From contig CAYVXE010000120.1 of NCBI GenBank assembly GCA_964455375.1, forward strand, positions 1 through 12,400: a DNA stretch of 12,400 nucleotides, given 5' to 3'. Made by a program: the position numbers and the translations under genes. The notes beneath the pieces were generated by a model. The model made no database searches. It had not been told where the DNA came from and worked only from the letters and a program-made list of their open reading frames with translations. Of this stretch, positions 1-6,741 are shown in pieces. Source of the stretch: CAYVXE01 sp964455375 (GTDB taxonomy: Bacteria; Zhuqueibacterota; Zhuqueibacteria; Oceanimicrobiales; Oceanimicrobiaceae). Position 1 is the stretch's first letter. Each line of letters opens with the position of its first letter.

Positions 1-818
1 TGCCGCCGGAATTCACTGGATGCATGAATGTCACCAGGCGGATCGATGTCTTTTGCTGCAGCCGTTTCAGCAGCGCTTTGAATAATTTTCTTGCTAAGCG
101 TTTTCCCTTGCAGCAGTTGTGTCGCTTCCTGTGCCAGAACCGGTCCTTCGCCGACGCTGAGAAAGCCGATGCGTGCCTGTTTGCAGATTTTATTTTCGTC
201 AAGGGTTACGGTGCAGGCAACGCCGACCAGTGCGTAGTCTCCTTTGCGGCGAGCGACTTCTTCAAAAGCCCAACCGGTGTTCGGTGCGGATTTCGGAATG
301 ATGATTTCAGTTAATATTTCATCAGGTTCCAGGGCAGTCGCAAATAGTCCCACAAAAAACTCCTCAGCGGGAACCCAGCGCTTGCCATTCGGGCCTTGCA
401 GTTGAAAACGGGCATTCAGAACGGACATGACTGCCGGTAACTCGGCTGCAGGGTCGGCATGGGCAACGCTGCCGCCGACCGTTCCACGATTGCGAATCTG
501 CGTGTGTGCGATGAAAGGCATGGTTTCGAAAAGTAACGGCGCAGTGTTGCCAACGACGTGGCTGCGCTCCAGGTCGCGGTGTCTGGCCATGGCCCCGATT
601 TGAATCCCGCCGCTATTTTTATCTTCCTTGAGGTATGAGAGATTCTTAATCCCATTTAAATCGATAAGCACTGCCGGTTGTGAGAGCCGGAAATTCATCG
701 TCGGAATCAGACTTTGACCGCCGGCAAGGAGTTTGGCGTCATAGCCGTGTTCGTGCAGAAGCTTGCCGGCTTCCTCGATGGTTTCGGGAACAAAATATTT
801 AAAAGGTGCTGGTTTCAT
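1..818 (-). CDS. coxM: FAD-binding medium subunit of CO/xanthine dehydrogenase-type Mo hydroxylase (CoxM-like), 3' end cut by window edge
   Basis: This subunit carries the FAD that passes electrons from the 2Fe-2S subunit to the acceptor in three-subunit (alpha-beta-gamma) molybdenum hydroxylases. The reading frame is open from ATG at 818 to the window edge: 272 codons of a family that is usually about 285-290 long, so only a short tail is missing. The FAD-binding signatures are visible: AGGQS at residues 32-36 and TVGGSVAHADPAAELP from residue 113, matching the family's TIGGNLAxADPAAD loop. The start is supported by a GGAG site (826-829) 7 nt upstream, lying inside the preceding small ORF, whose TAA (819-821) directly abuts this ATG. 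It is the last visible gene of the operon S-L-G-orf-M. The family call is safe; the symbol follows family naming and does not claim CO as substrate. Confidence 0.93.
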   Translation of the reverse strand, partial: MKPAPFKYFVPETIEEAGKLLHEHGYDAKLLAGGQSLIPTMNFRLSQPAVLIDLNGIKNLSYLKEDKNSGGIQIGAMARHRDLERSHVVGNTAPLLFETMPFIAHTQIRNRGTVGGSVAHADPAAELPAVMSVLNARFQLQGPNGKRWVPAEEFFVGLFATALEPDEILTEIIIPKSAPNTGWAFEEVARRKGDYALVGVACTVTLDENKICKQARIGFLSVGEGPVLAQEATQLLQGKTLSKKIIQSAAETAAAKDIDPPGDIHASSEFRR

Positions 819-1025
819 TTAGATGCTCCATGACGTTTGGCCGTTTACAGGATTGGGCGGCGTCGAACAAGGGAATAACCCCAAAGCTTCTCTTGCATGT
901 TCAAAATCTCTGTCATCGCAGAATGTTTGCAGCACTTCAGCGAAGACACTATCTCCGATTACCTTATTTGTTCGCATAGCCGGACTTCCAAAATTGGTGC
1001 CCATAGAATTTGTGCATCGTTTCAT
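819..1025 (-). CDS. Unknown small protein (68 aa) coupled between coxG and coxM
   Basis: This is a short ORF that I do not recognise. Its ATG (1023-1025) overlaps the coxG stop codon (1022-1024) as ATGA, and its TAA (819-821) touches the coxM ATG, so it fills the gap exactly. This is the geometry of translationally coupled operon genes. The product has an N-terminal stretch with GTNFGSPAMRTNK, a central acidic, helix-prone part (FAEVLQTFCDDRDFEHAREA) and a proline-rich end; it has three Cys, no signal peptide and no membrane segment. No standard CO dehydrogenase accessory gene (CoxD, E, F) has this size or sequence. It could be a small assembly or interaction protein, a decayed remnant, or chance. 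Placement favours a real gene; the sequence alone gives no function. Confidence 0.5.
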   Translation of the reverse strand: MKRCTNSMGTNFGSPAMRTNKVIGDSVFAEVLQTFCDDRDFEHAREALGLFPCSTPPNPVNGQTSWSI

Positions 1026-1480
1026 ACCTGATTGTCCAACCTCTCTTGCAGAGACGTGTTTAATGCCTCTAATCCCTTGCTGGTCATGCTTTTCGCCACG
1101 GTGTCCAGTAATCGTTGACCGACGATCGCAATGCGTCCGCCAATCTGCAGGTCGGCATCGTAGGTCATACGCGTATGACTGTTTTCATGATTTTGCAGGA
1201 CAATTTTTGCAATGCCCTTGACAAATCCGGCATTGCCCTTGCTGTCAATGACCATGGTGTAACTGTTCGGTGGATTTTTATCTTCGATGGAAATGTTTAC
1301 CGAAAAAATGCCGTTTACCGGCCCCACACCGACTTTCATAACGCCTTTGTAGTTGTCGTCGCCTGTTTGTTCGAGTTTTTGCGTACCGGGAATGGCGTTT
1401 TTCAGGACATCTGCATCCATCAGCAATTCCCATACTTTCTCACAGGTGCCTTTAAAAATAAATTGATTGGAAATTTTCAT
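1022..1480 (-). CDS. coxG: CoxG-family SRPBCC protein
   Basis: CoxG proteins are START/SRPBCC-fold proteins that accompany aerobic CO dehydrogenase and related Mo hydroxylases. They have been linked to membrane attachment and, in mycobacteria, to quinone delivery to the enzyme. The 152-residue product shows the family pattern: VW at 16-17 followed by the IPG turn at 30-32, the KVGVGPVNG strand at 49-57, and a C-terminal amphipathic helix after YDADLQIGGRIAIVGQRLL (from 107). It is essentially the bare SRPBCC domain and lacks the C-terminal hydrophobic extension that some CoxG proteins use as an anchor. The start at 1480 has GAGG (1485-1488) just upstream. It lies 13 nt after the coxL stop and overlaps the next small ORF by ATGA, so it belongs to the same transcript. 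Confidence 0.92.
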   Translation of the reverse strand: MKISNQFIFKGTCEKVWELLMDADVLKNAIPGTQKLEQTGDDNYKGVMKVGVGPVNGIFSVNISIEDKNPPNSYTMVIDSKGNAGFVKGIAKIVLQNHENSHTRMTYDADLQIGGRIAIVGQRLLDTVAKSMTSKGLEALNTSLQERLDNQV

Positions 1481-1493
1481 GTTTCCTCGATGG

Positions 1494-3845
1494 TTAGGTT
1501 TTGTGTTCTGCCGTGCTTTTTTGTAAAAGTTGAAATAGTTTGTCCGGGCTTAACGGGATGTCGCAAATTTCCAGATTGAAATCGGACAGAGCATTTTCGA
1601 CGGTCTGAGCAAACAGAGCTCCCGTGGGGATGGCTCCGGCTTCTCCGGCTCCTTTCACGCCCAGCGGATTTAATGGCGATGGGGTCTCTGTGTGTGCGGT
1701 TTGGATCAGCGGCACATCTGTGGACGTCGGCAGCAAGTAGTCCATAAAAGAGGCATTCATCAACTGGCCGTTTTCATCGTATATTAACTGTTCAAAAAAT
1801 GCATTGCCAATGCCCATGGCCACGCCGCCGTGAATCTGACCCTCCAGAATCATGGGATTGATCACTTTTCCACAATCGTGAACGACCACATAATCTTTGA
1901 TGTCAACCATCATGGTCTGCGGGTCGACTTCGATGCGCATGGCATGGACGCCACTGGCCGTTCCGCCTCTTTCCGGACCAAAGTAAGCCGTGGCTTCCAG
2001 ACCGGGCTCGGAACCGGGTTTAACTGCACCGCGCAATGGATTTGCCATGTCTGCCAGTTCACCGAGTTTGATGAAATCCTTTGGCGAGTTTTTCACGAAA
2101 ACCTTACCGTTTTCCAGTTTTAGATTCCTTTTTGTTACCTTTAAATGTTCACTTGCGAGCTTGAATATTTTTTCACGCACTTGTGTGGCCGCAGCATAAC
2201 AGGCGTTTCCGGCGACGACGGCGCCGCGGCTGGCAAACGTGCCCGATCCCCAGTTGAATTCACTGGTGTCTCCGGTTGTCACGCTGATGTCCTGGATTTC
2301 TATCTGCAATACTTCTGCAACAACTTGGGCCAAGGATGTGAAATGTCCCTGTCCCTGAGTCCCAATGCCGGTCGCCACGTTCACTTTTCCCCGTGAGTCT
2401 ACCGTAACCCGCGCACCCTCGTAGGGTCCGATGCCGGTGCCTTCCACATAAGAAACAATGCCGATGCCCTGGTATCGGCCTGCTTTACGAAGTTTTGGCT
2501 GTTCTTCTCTGATAAATTTTTCATACCCGATCATGTCCATCGCTTTGGCCAGTGCCGGCGCACAATTGCCGCTGTCATAAACCAGCGGGGCGAAGTCCTG
2601 AAAAATAATTTCGTGGTTGTGTGGATACGCTTCCGGTGGCAGAAAATTCCGTTTACGGATTTCAGCCGGAGTGATGCCTAATTCTTTGGCCGCAATATCC
2701 AAAAGCCGTTCCATGATAAAAACGCCGTGCTGCCGACCGGCGCCGCGCACCGGTGTGACCGTGGTTTTGTTGGTGAACACCGCTTTGAATTCAGTGTAGT
2801 AATTAGGCACGCCATACGACCCGAGAAGCGTGCACTGTGTGTTGATTGGAACCGTGAGTCCGTACGGATCATAAGCGCCGGTGTCGTGAATAAAGACGTC
2901 TTTCACGCCTAAGATGTGGCCGTCTTTGGTTATGGCGAGTTCGGAGTCATGCACCTGACCGCGCTCCTGCGTTGTGGCGAAAAAATTCTCTTGCCGGTCT
3001 TCAATCCATTTTACGGGTTGCTTTAACTGCATGGAGATCCAGGGAATCAAGACTTCTTCAGGATAGTACATCATGATTTTTGGACCAAAGCCACCGCCGA
3101 TGAAAGGCGCGATGACCCGGATCTGAAATTCGGAGAGATTAAGCATGCTGGCGAGACCGTTACGAATGGGAATCGGCGCCTGGGTGGTATCCCAGATGGT
3201 CATCTGTTGAATCTTATCGTCCCAACTGGCCACGATGCCCCGGTTTTCCATCGCCGCCGCGGCGCCGCGGTCATAAGTGAAATGCCTCTTAATGACGAAA
3301 TCCGCCTCTTTGCTGGCTTTGTGGTAGTCGCCTTTTTCCTGCACTACATGTGCGGCGAGATTGGAATCCAGGTCTTCGTGAATTCGGGGTGCCCCGGCTG
3401 CAAGCGTCTGTTCGATGTCAACAGCAGCATCCAGAGGCTCAAAATCTGCAAAGATTTGCTCAACGGCATCTTCCGCAAGATAACGGCTGGTGGCAACGAC
3501 AACAGCAACCGGTTCGCCCACATGACGGACTTTGTCTTTTGCCAACGGTACCTGTGTGCGCTGATTGAAAACTGCACCCTCGATGGGCGGTGGTGGAACC
3601 AGCAAAGGACCGTGCTGCCAGTAATCGCCGAGATCTTCGGCTGTATAGATGGCGACGACCCCGGGACATTTTTGTGCTTCGGAAATATCGATATGGTTGA
3701 TTTTCGCATGTGCGTACAGGCTTCTCAAAAACGCAACATGCAAGGTGCCCGGTAACGAGACATCATCAACAAACAGGGCGCGTCCGGTGAGTAAACGTAA
3801 ATCCTCATTTCGTTTCGGGCTTGCGCCAAAATATTTCTTCGCCAA
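1494..3845 (-). CDS. coxL: Molybdopterin-binding large subunit of CO/xanthine dehydrogenase-family hydroxylase (CoxL-like, not form I)
   Basis: This is the catalytic subunit (783 aa, normal length) that binds the Mo-cytosine-dinucleotide type cofactor and hydroxylates or oxidises the substrate with water-derived oxygen. Visible motifs are GGGFGPK at 250-256 (first cofactor loop), VRGAGR at 366-371, GTQGQG at 495-500, and VKGAGEAG with the expected catalytic Glu at 735. The 366-371 loop lacks the Cys of AYRCSFR that binds Cu in true CO dehydrogenase, and it continues as RQHGVF rather than RPEA. CO is therefore unlikely as substrate; an aldehyde, N-heterocycle or similar compound is possible. 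The start codon is TTG at 3845, supported by AGGAG (3852-3856) 6 nt upstream. It lies 36 nt after coxS and 13 nt before coxG. Confidence 0.96.
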   Translation of the reverse strand: MAKKYFGASPKRNEDLRLLTGRALFVDDVSLPGTLHVAFLRSLYAHAKINHIDISEAQKCPGVVAIYTAEDLGDYWQHGPLLVPPPPIEGAVFNQRTQVPLAKDKVRHVGEPVAVVVATSRYLAEDAVEQIFADFEPLDAAVDIEQTLAAGAPRIHEDLDSNLAAHVVQEKGDYHKASKEADFVIKRHFTYDRGAAAAMENRGIVASWDDKIQQMTIWDTTQAPIPIRNGLASMLNLSEFQIRVIAPFIGGGFGPKIMMYYPEEVLIPWISMQLKQPVKWIEDRQENFFATTQERGQVHDSELAITKDGHILGVKDVFIHDTGAYDPYGLTVPINTQCTLLGSYGVPNYYTEFKAVFTNKTTVTPVRGAGRQHGVFIMERLLDIAAKELGITPAEIRKRNFLPPEAYPHNHEIIFQDFAPLVYDSGNCAPALAKAMDMIGYEKFIREEQPKLRKAGRYQGIGIVSYVEGTGIGPYEGARVTVDSRGKVNVATGIGTQGQGHFTSLAQVVAEVLQIEIQDISVTTGDTSEFNWGSGTFASRGAVVAGNACYAAATQVREKIFKLASEHLKVTKRNLKLENGKVFVKNSPKDFIKLGELADMANPLRGAVKPGSEPGLEATAYFGPERGGTASGVHAMRIEVDPQTMMVDIKDYVVVHDCGKVINPMILEGQIHGGVAMGIGNAFFEQLIYDENGQLMNASFMDYLLPTSTDVPLIQTAHTETPSPLNPLGVKGAGEAGAIPTGALFAQTVENALSDFNLEICDIPLSPDKLFQLLQKSTAEHKT

Positions 3846-3881
3846 AGGTTGCTCCTGATTAAATGAAAATTTATTTGCGGT

Positions 3882-4373
3882 TCATTTGCCCGACTGCATT
3901 TGTTGTGCCGCTAATTTCGCAGATTTGACAATATTCTGGTAACCTGTACAGCGGCACAGATTCCCTGAGATCGCTTCCCGGATTTCCTGATCTGTCGGGT
4001 TTGGATTTTCCTTTAAAAACGGTAAAAGGGTCATCAGCAACCCGGCGGTGCAGAAGCCGCACTGCAATCCGTGTTCTTCATGAAAGGCAGACTGTAACGG
4101 GTGCAGAGATTCCGGAAGATTCTCCGGCTGCAGTCCTTCGACCGTCATTAGGTCGTGCCCGTTTGCCTGCACGGCGAACATTAAACACGAGCGCACGGCC
4201 GCGCCATCGAGAAGAATCGTACAAGCGCCACAGACACCATGCTCACAACCGACATGTGTGCCGGTGAGTCCGAGGTTGTGCCTTAGGAAATCACTGAGCA
4301 GTAATCGAGGTTCAATGCTGCGGGAATACGTTTTCCCATTTACCGTAAGATTTAATTCAAATAAATCATTCAT
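3882..4373 (-). CDS. coxS: 2Fe-2S small subunit of CO/xanthine dehydrogenase-type hydroxylase (CoxS-like)
   Basis: This is the iron-sulfur subunit that relays electrons from the Mo site to FAD. At 163 aa it has the usual length and both cluster domains. The N-terminal plant-ferredoxin-type domain has C43, C48, C51 (in GCEHGVCGACTILLDG) and C63. The C-terminal helical domain has C105 and C108 (QCGFC) and C140 and C142 (LCRC). All eight ligands are present. The ATG at 4373 gives the normal N-terminus (a short strand before VNGK), but no Shine-Dalgarno site is visible upstream. It is the first gene of the operon; the order S, then L, then M matches form II-like clusters rather than the M-S-L order of form I CO dehydrogenase. 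Confidence 0.96.
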   Translation of the reverse strand: MNDLFELNLTVNGKTYSRSIEPRLLLSDFLRHNLGLTGTHVGCEHGVCGACTILLDGAAVRSCLMFAVQANGHDLMTVEGLQPENLPESLHPLQSAFHEEHGLQCGFCTAGLLMTLLPFLKENPNPTDQEIREAISGNLCRCTGYQNIVKSAKLAAQQMQSGK

Positions 4374-4493
4374 AGCAATAATCGTTTGCTGTTAATGTTA
4401 GCATTTTTTTGTAAGAAATTAAATTAACGTGCGAAATGAATTCGACGATTTGAGCAAAAAAGCAGGATTAAAACGAAGCTCAAATTATGTATC

Positions 4494-4521
4494 AATTTAT
4501 TAAAATATTGTTTTAAGTCAA
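4494..4521 (-). promoter_or_regulatory. Candidate sigma70-type promoter for the cox operon
   Basis: On the minus strand, TTGACT (4516-4521) is followed after 16 nt by TAAATT (4494-4499), about 120 nt upstream of the coxS start. The -35 box is good and the -10 box is weak (4 of 6). The region is AT-rich, so chance matches are likely. It is the best candidate seen in the gap upstream of coxS. Confidence 0.25.
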
Positions 4522-4620
4522 GGGATTTGTTTTCAAGAGGGTATTGAAGATAATGAGATTCTTACGGGTGGTTTCATTCGTGCACTTACTTTAATTGAAC
4601 GATTGAGCCTGAAATTAAGT

Positions 4621-4700
4621 CACTGTCGTGGGCGATATGTAGCTCTACATTTATGTCGAGAAATTCGCCTCACGCTCGATATAAATGTCGCTTTACAGTG
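4621..4700. repeat. Large imperfect inverted repeat
   Basis: The inner arms are 14 bp with one mismatch: ACATTTATGTCGAG (4647-4660) and CTCGATATAAATGT (4675-4688), around a 14-nt loop. Outer arms CACTGT (4621-4626) and ACAGTG (4695-4700) close a longer, bulged cruciform. There is no coding sequence in it. No run of T follows on either side, so it is not a standard terminator. It looks like a small dispersed palindromic element or an RNA structure, but with one copy in view this cannot be decided. Confidence 0.55.
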
Positions 4701-4825
4701 CCTTTGCAAGCTGTTTAGACAACCCCACGACAAACGTCAGGCCTGAAGAATTGCACGCTTCAGGTAATTGAATAGTCTTAAAGAACAGAGAGGACGCCGC
4801 TGTGTCAACGTCCTGCGAGATGGCC

Positions 4826-6106
4826 TTAAATCGCCGGTGTCGGGACATCACTCCACGCAGTCTTGTCCCCGACTTTTTTCTGCGCAATGATTTTTCCGGA
4901 TTGCGTATCTATGTCGATAAAACCGACCGGAAGTCTGGTCGTGCTGAAATCAAACAAGTTCTTTCCGGTGAAGTGTTTGTTCGTGTCATGATCTATTTCA
5001 ACCAAAATGACCCGCCGATACGGGCACTGGTTGCAATTTAAGTCTGGATTGTCAATACCCAGCGGGCAATGGTGCCGTCTTGCCATAGCCGGATCAACAT
5101 GGCGCATTTTTGCCATCCGCATGGATGGAGGCCGGCGCAAATGTTCAAATGGATGTAAAACCCAGTCGGTAATTAAAGCGAACGTGTGATGTTGTTTGTA
5201 TAAATGATGCTCATTACCGGTGTTGGCGATCATGCCTTGCATGATGTAATCCACCGGCATCAAATAACCGAGATAATCTTTACCTTCTTTCAGGAACGTG
5301 ATGTCGCCTGCATCTTCATTAAGAGAAATGGATTCAAGCGCCTTCCCGCTTAATTCTCCATCTTCCGGCATGATGGATACAAGGGTGATATTCTCTTTTG
5401 AATAAAAGTGCAATGAATTCAGCGTCACATACCGGAAGATAAATCCGGTGCCAATGACCAATGCAACGATCACAATGGAAACGGTGGCATATTTCAGAGA
5501 CTTAGATTTCATGGCAAAGGGGGACGTGCCGGCGAGGGCTTTTATCTTTGGGAGAAACATGCCTGTGGCGTTCATATAATCAAGATACGAGGCGCCGTAT
5601 TGACGGGTCATCCGGCGTTCTTCATCTTGGGCTAAAAAGTAGTACAGCATAAACATTAAAGACAGCGTTGCCAGGACGATGAATCTTGGCCACAGAATCG
5701 CCATGCCGACACCCCAAATGCCGAGCGCCAGATATTGCGGATGACGAATGAGGCGGTAAAGGCCTTTTTCTGCAATGCCCCATTTGAATATTTTCCCAAG
5801 GTAAACCTGGAAAGCGCAAACGATAAAGCTAATGGAGCCAACCAAGAATAGAATCGATCCCATGATGCGGATGGTTTTGAGCGTTAACGTCGGCGGCAGG
5901 ATCATGTGTGGCAGAAAGAAGTGCGTTAACCATCTGGTCGCTGTGTAACTGTCGATCCAGTGGAAAATGGGATTGAAGACGGAATAAAAGAAAAAAGCGA
6001 ACGGGCTGATCATGATCATGACTTCAAACGCCATGATAAAAAAGACGATGATACTTCCGCCCGAAAGGATGGATTTTAGCCACGCAGTGGAATTTTTTGA
6101 TTGCAT
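4826..6106 (-). CDS. Membrane methyltransferase of the isoprenylcysteine methyltransferase/PEMT type with a C-terminal His/Cys domain
   Basis: The N-terminal half resembles bacterial ICMT/PEMT-family integral membrane methyltransferases. It has hydrophobic segments near residues 18-44, 60-75, 82-104 and 124-159, the signature GLYRLIRHPQYLALG (RHP at 121-123), and EER plus YGASYLDYM at 162-178, which form the SAM pocket in this family. After a further membrane segment (about 206-228) comes a soluble domain of about 200 residues that I do not recognise. It contains HH pairs at 300-301 and 306-307 and a cluster HHC(345-347)...C358-x2-C361, suggesting metal or cofactor binding. ICMT-like bacterial proteins are usually about 150-220 aa, so this one is roughly double. 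Two ATGs are adjacent (6109 and 6106); GAGGAG (6113-6118) is 6 nt from the second, which is therefore preferred. The methyl acceptor is unknown. Confidence 0.82.
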   Translation of the reverse strand: MQSKNSTAWLKSILSGGSIIVFFIMAFEVMIMISPFAFFFYSVFNPIFHWIDSYTATRWLTHFFLPHMILPPTLTLKTIRIMGSILFLVGSISFIVCAFQVYLGKIFKWGIAEKGLYRLIRHPQYLALGIWGVGMAILWPRFIVLATLSLMFMLYYFLAQDEERRMTRQYGASYLDYMNATGMFLPKIKALAGTSPFAMKSKSLKYATVSIVIVALVIGTGFIFRYVTLNSLHFYSKENITLVSIMPEDGELSGKALESISLNEDAGDITFLKEGKDYLGYLMPVDYIMQGMIANTGNEHHLYKQHHTFALITDWVLHPFEHLRRPPSMRMAKMRHVDPAMARRHHCPLGIDNPDLNCNQCPYRRVILVEIDHDTNKHFTGKNLFDFSTTRLPVGFIDIDTQSGKIIAQKKVGDKTAWSDVPTPAI

Positions 6107-6125
6107 CATTGACTCCTCAGAATAG

Positions 6126-6152
6126 ATGATATGCGCTGATTGGGTCTGTCAA
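6126..6152 (-). promoter_or_regulatory. Candidate promoter of the methyltransferase gene
   Basis: On the minus strand a perfect TTGACA (6147-6152) is followed after 15 nt by TATCAT (6126-6131), and the GAGGAG ribosome site begins shortly after. The spacer is 2 nt shorter than ideal. The -35 box sits inside the dyad CTGT-N4-ACAG, a possible operator. A 10-bp inverted copy (CTGTTTTGAC) occurs on the plus strand at 6258-6267. Confidence 0.4.
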
Positions 6153-6267
6153 AACAGCAGTTTCCTGCTTCAGCCTGAGCGCAGCCGAAGGCCGTAACCT
6201 GTTTGCATTTAGATTAAGTTTCGAACACGTTCACCATGAAAAGTTATTTGGTTCGGACTGTTTTGAC
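6148..6267. repeat. Widely spaced 10-bp inverted repeat
   Basis: GTCAAAACAG (6148-6157) and CTGTTTTGAC (6258-6267) are perfect inverted copies 100 nt apart. The first overlaps the -35 box of the candidate methyltransferase promoter. Between them is a stretch, CCTGAGCGCAGCCGAAGG (6174-6191), resembling a short dispersed repeat that is common in many bacterial genomes. Paired operator sites and the ends of a small decayed element are both possible. Confidence 0.35.
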
Positions 6268-6363
6268 TGCCGCATTAAAATAGGTGACGGGGATACAAAA
6301 ATCAAGGAGATTTTAGAGTTGAATGTGGTGCGCGTACGGCTGCGGCTTAAATCCTAACGCGGC

Positions 6364-6657
6364 AAAACCGCAACAAAATTATGGACCACAAAGTCGCAAA
6401 ACCCGCAAAGGAATAAAGGGGTGAAGAAATGATTAAACGCGAGGACGAATCCTCCAATACAATTATTGGATTAGCAAAGGCAGTTGAGAAAATCGAATCT
6501 ATCCATCAGGTACAACTTCTAACCTATTTGAAATTATCGAATCTAAAATCAGGTCTGGTAATTCATTTTAATATTCTGATTTTAAAAGACGGGCTCAAAC
6601 GATTCGTCAATAATCTATCATATTTTGATCTTTGCGTTCATTGCGTTTTTGCGGTTT
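6364..6657. repeat. Degenerate inverted repeats flanking the GxxExxY remnant
   Basis: The left flank begins AAAACCGCAA (6364-6373) and continues with CGCAAAACCCGCAAAGG near 6395-6411. The right flank contains CTTTGCG, TTGCG and TTGCGGTTT (6649-6657), which are the same A/GCAAAG-rich motifs inverted. The 9-bp AAACCGCAA is perfect; the rest is approximate. Such GCAAAG-rich flanks are a recurring companion of GxxExxY genes and suggest a small mobile or recombining unit. Confidence 0.4.
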
Positions 6658-6659
6658 AA
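6429..6659 (+). pseudogene. GxxExxY-family protein, internally deleted
   Basis: The 76-codon frame begins MIKREDESSNTIIG, the usual N-terminus of GxxExxY proteins. It then jumps straight to KAVEKIESIHQVQLLTYLK (from residue 17) and ends LKDGLKRFVNNL, the family's C-terminal part. Full-length members are about 120-135 aa; the missing block, about 50-60 residues, includes the GxxExxY motif itself. The junction keeps the frame, so a shortened protein could still be made: an AGGGG site lies 7 nt before the ATG (6429). The deletion may have occurred at similar ATTATTG-like sequences encoding IIG and the IIVEL normally found before KAVEK. GxxExxY proteins are of unknown function and often sit in repeat-flanked, patchily distributed loci. 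It is the only plus-strand gene-like item here. Confidence 0.75.
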
Positions 6660-6660
6660 T

Positions 6661-6697
6661 TTTTTTGCAAAAAAAATGCAAAAGATTACCGGTAATA
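6661..6697 (-). terminator. Possible weak transcription end after the fusion gene
   Basis: About 45 nt past the fusion gene's stop, the minus strand has the perfect palindrome ATTACCGGTAAT (6685-6696) followed by CTTTTGCATTTTTTTTGCAAAA, a short T-rich hairpin. The stems are short and AT-rich, so this is a weak call. The palindrome could instead be a protein-binding site. Confidence 0.25.
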
Positions 6698-6741
6698 CTA
6701 TAAATTTTCCTGCTGACTTTTGATATTTGACCGTTGCGCTT

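Larger units (their letters stand above)
4374..4825. other. Intergenic region between the methyltransferase and coxS
   Basis: This gap of about 450 nt lies upstream of coxS and downstream of the methyltransferase gene (both minus strand). It holds the candidate promoter at 4494-4521, the inverted repeat at 4621-4700 and a short stem-loop with arms CCTGAAG (4742-4748) and CTTCAGG (4758-4764). The stem-loop sits about 60 nt beyond the methyltransferase stop and lacks a following T-run on the minus strand. I see no convincing gene here. Confidence 0.6.
6110..6741. other. Intergenic region with regulatory sites and a decayed GxxExxY locus
   Basis: This gap of about 630 nt separates two minus-strand genes. 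From left to right it holds the candidate methyltransferase promoter and spaced inverted repeat (6126-6267), about 100 nt with nothing recognised (6268-6363), the repeat-flanked GxxExxY remnant on the plus strand (6364-6657), and an AT-rich tail with the palindrome ATTACCGGTAAT (6685-6696) downstream of the fusion-protein gene. Confidence 0.6.

Noticed and set aside
24..314. Plus-strand open frame of 96 codons
   Set aside because: Antisense to coxM, whose FAD-subunit frame is continuous through this region.
1115..1579. Plus-strand open frame of 154 codons
   Set aside because: Antisense to coxG and the coxL end; both minus-strand genes have strong family motifs and ribosome sites.
3207..3755. 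Plus-strand open frame of 182 codons
   Set aside because: It lies wholly opposite the well-supported coxL frame, has no recognisable motif and is a shadow of that gene.
4742..4764. Terminator after the methyltransferase gene
   Set aside because: The stem is only 7-8 bp with a 9-nt loop and has no T-run in the gene direction.
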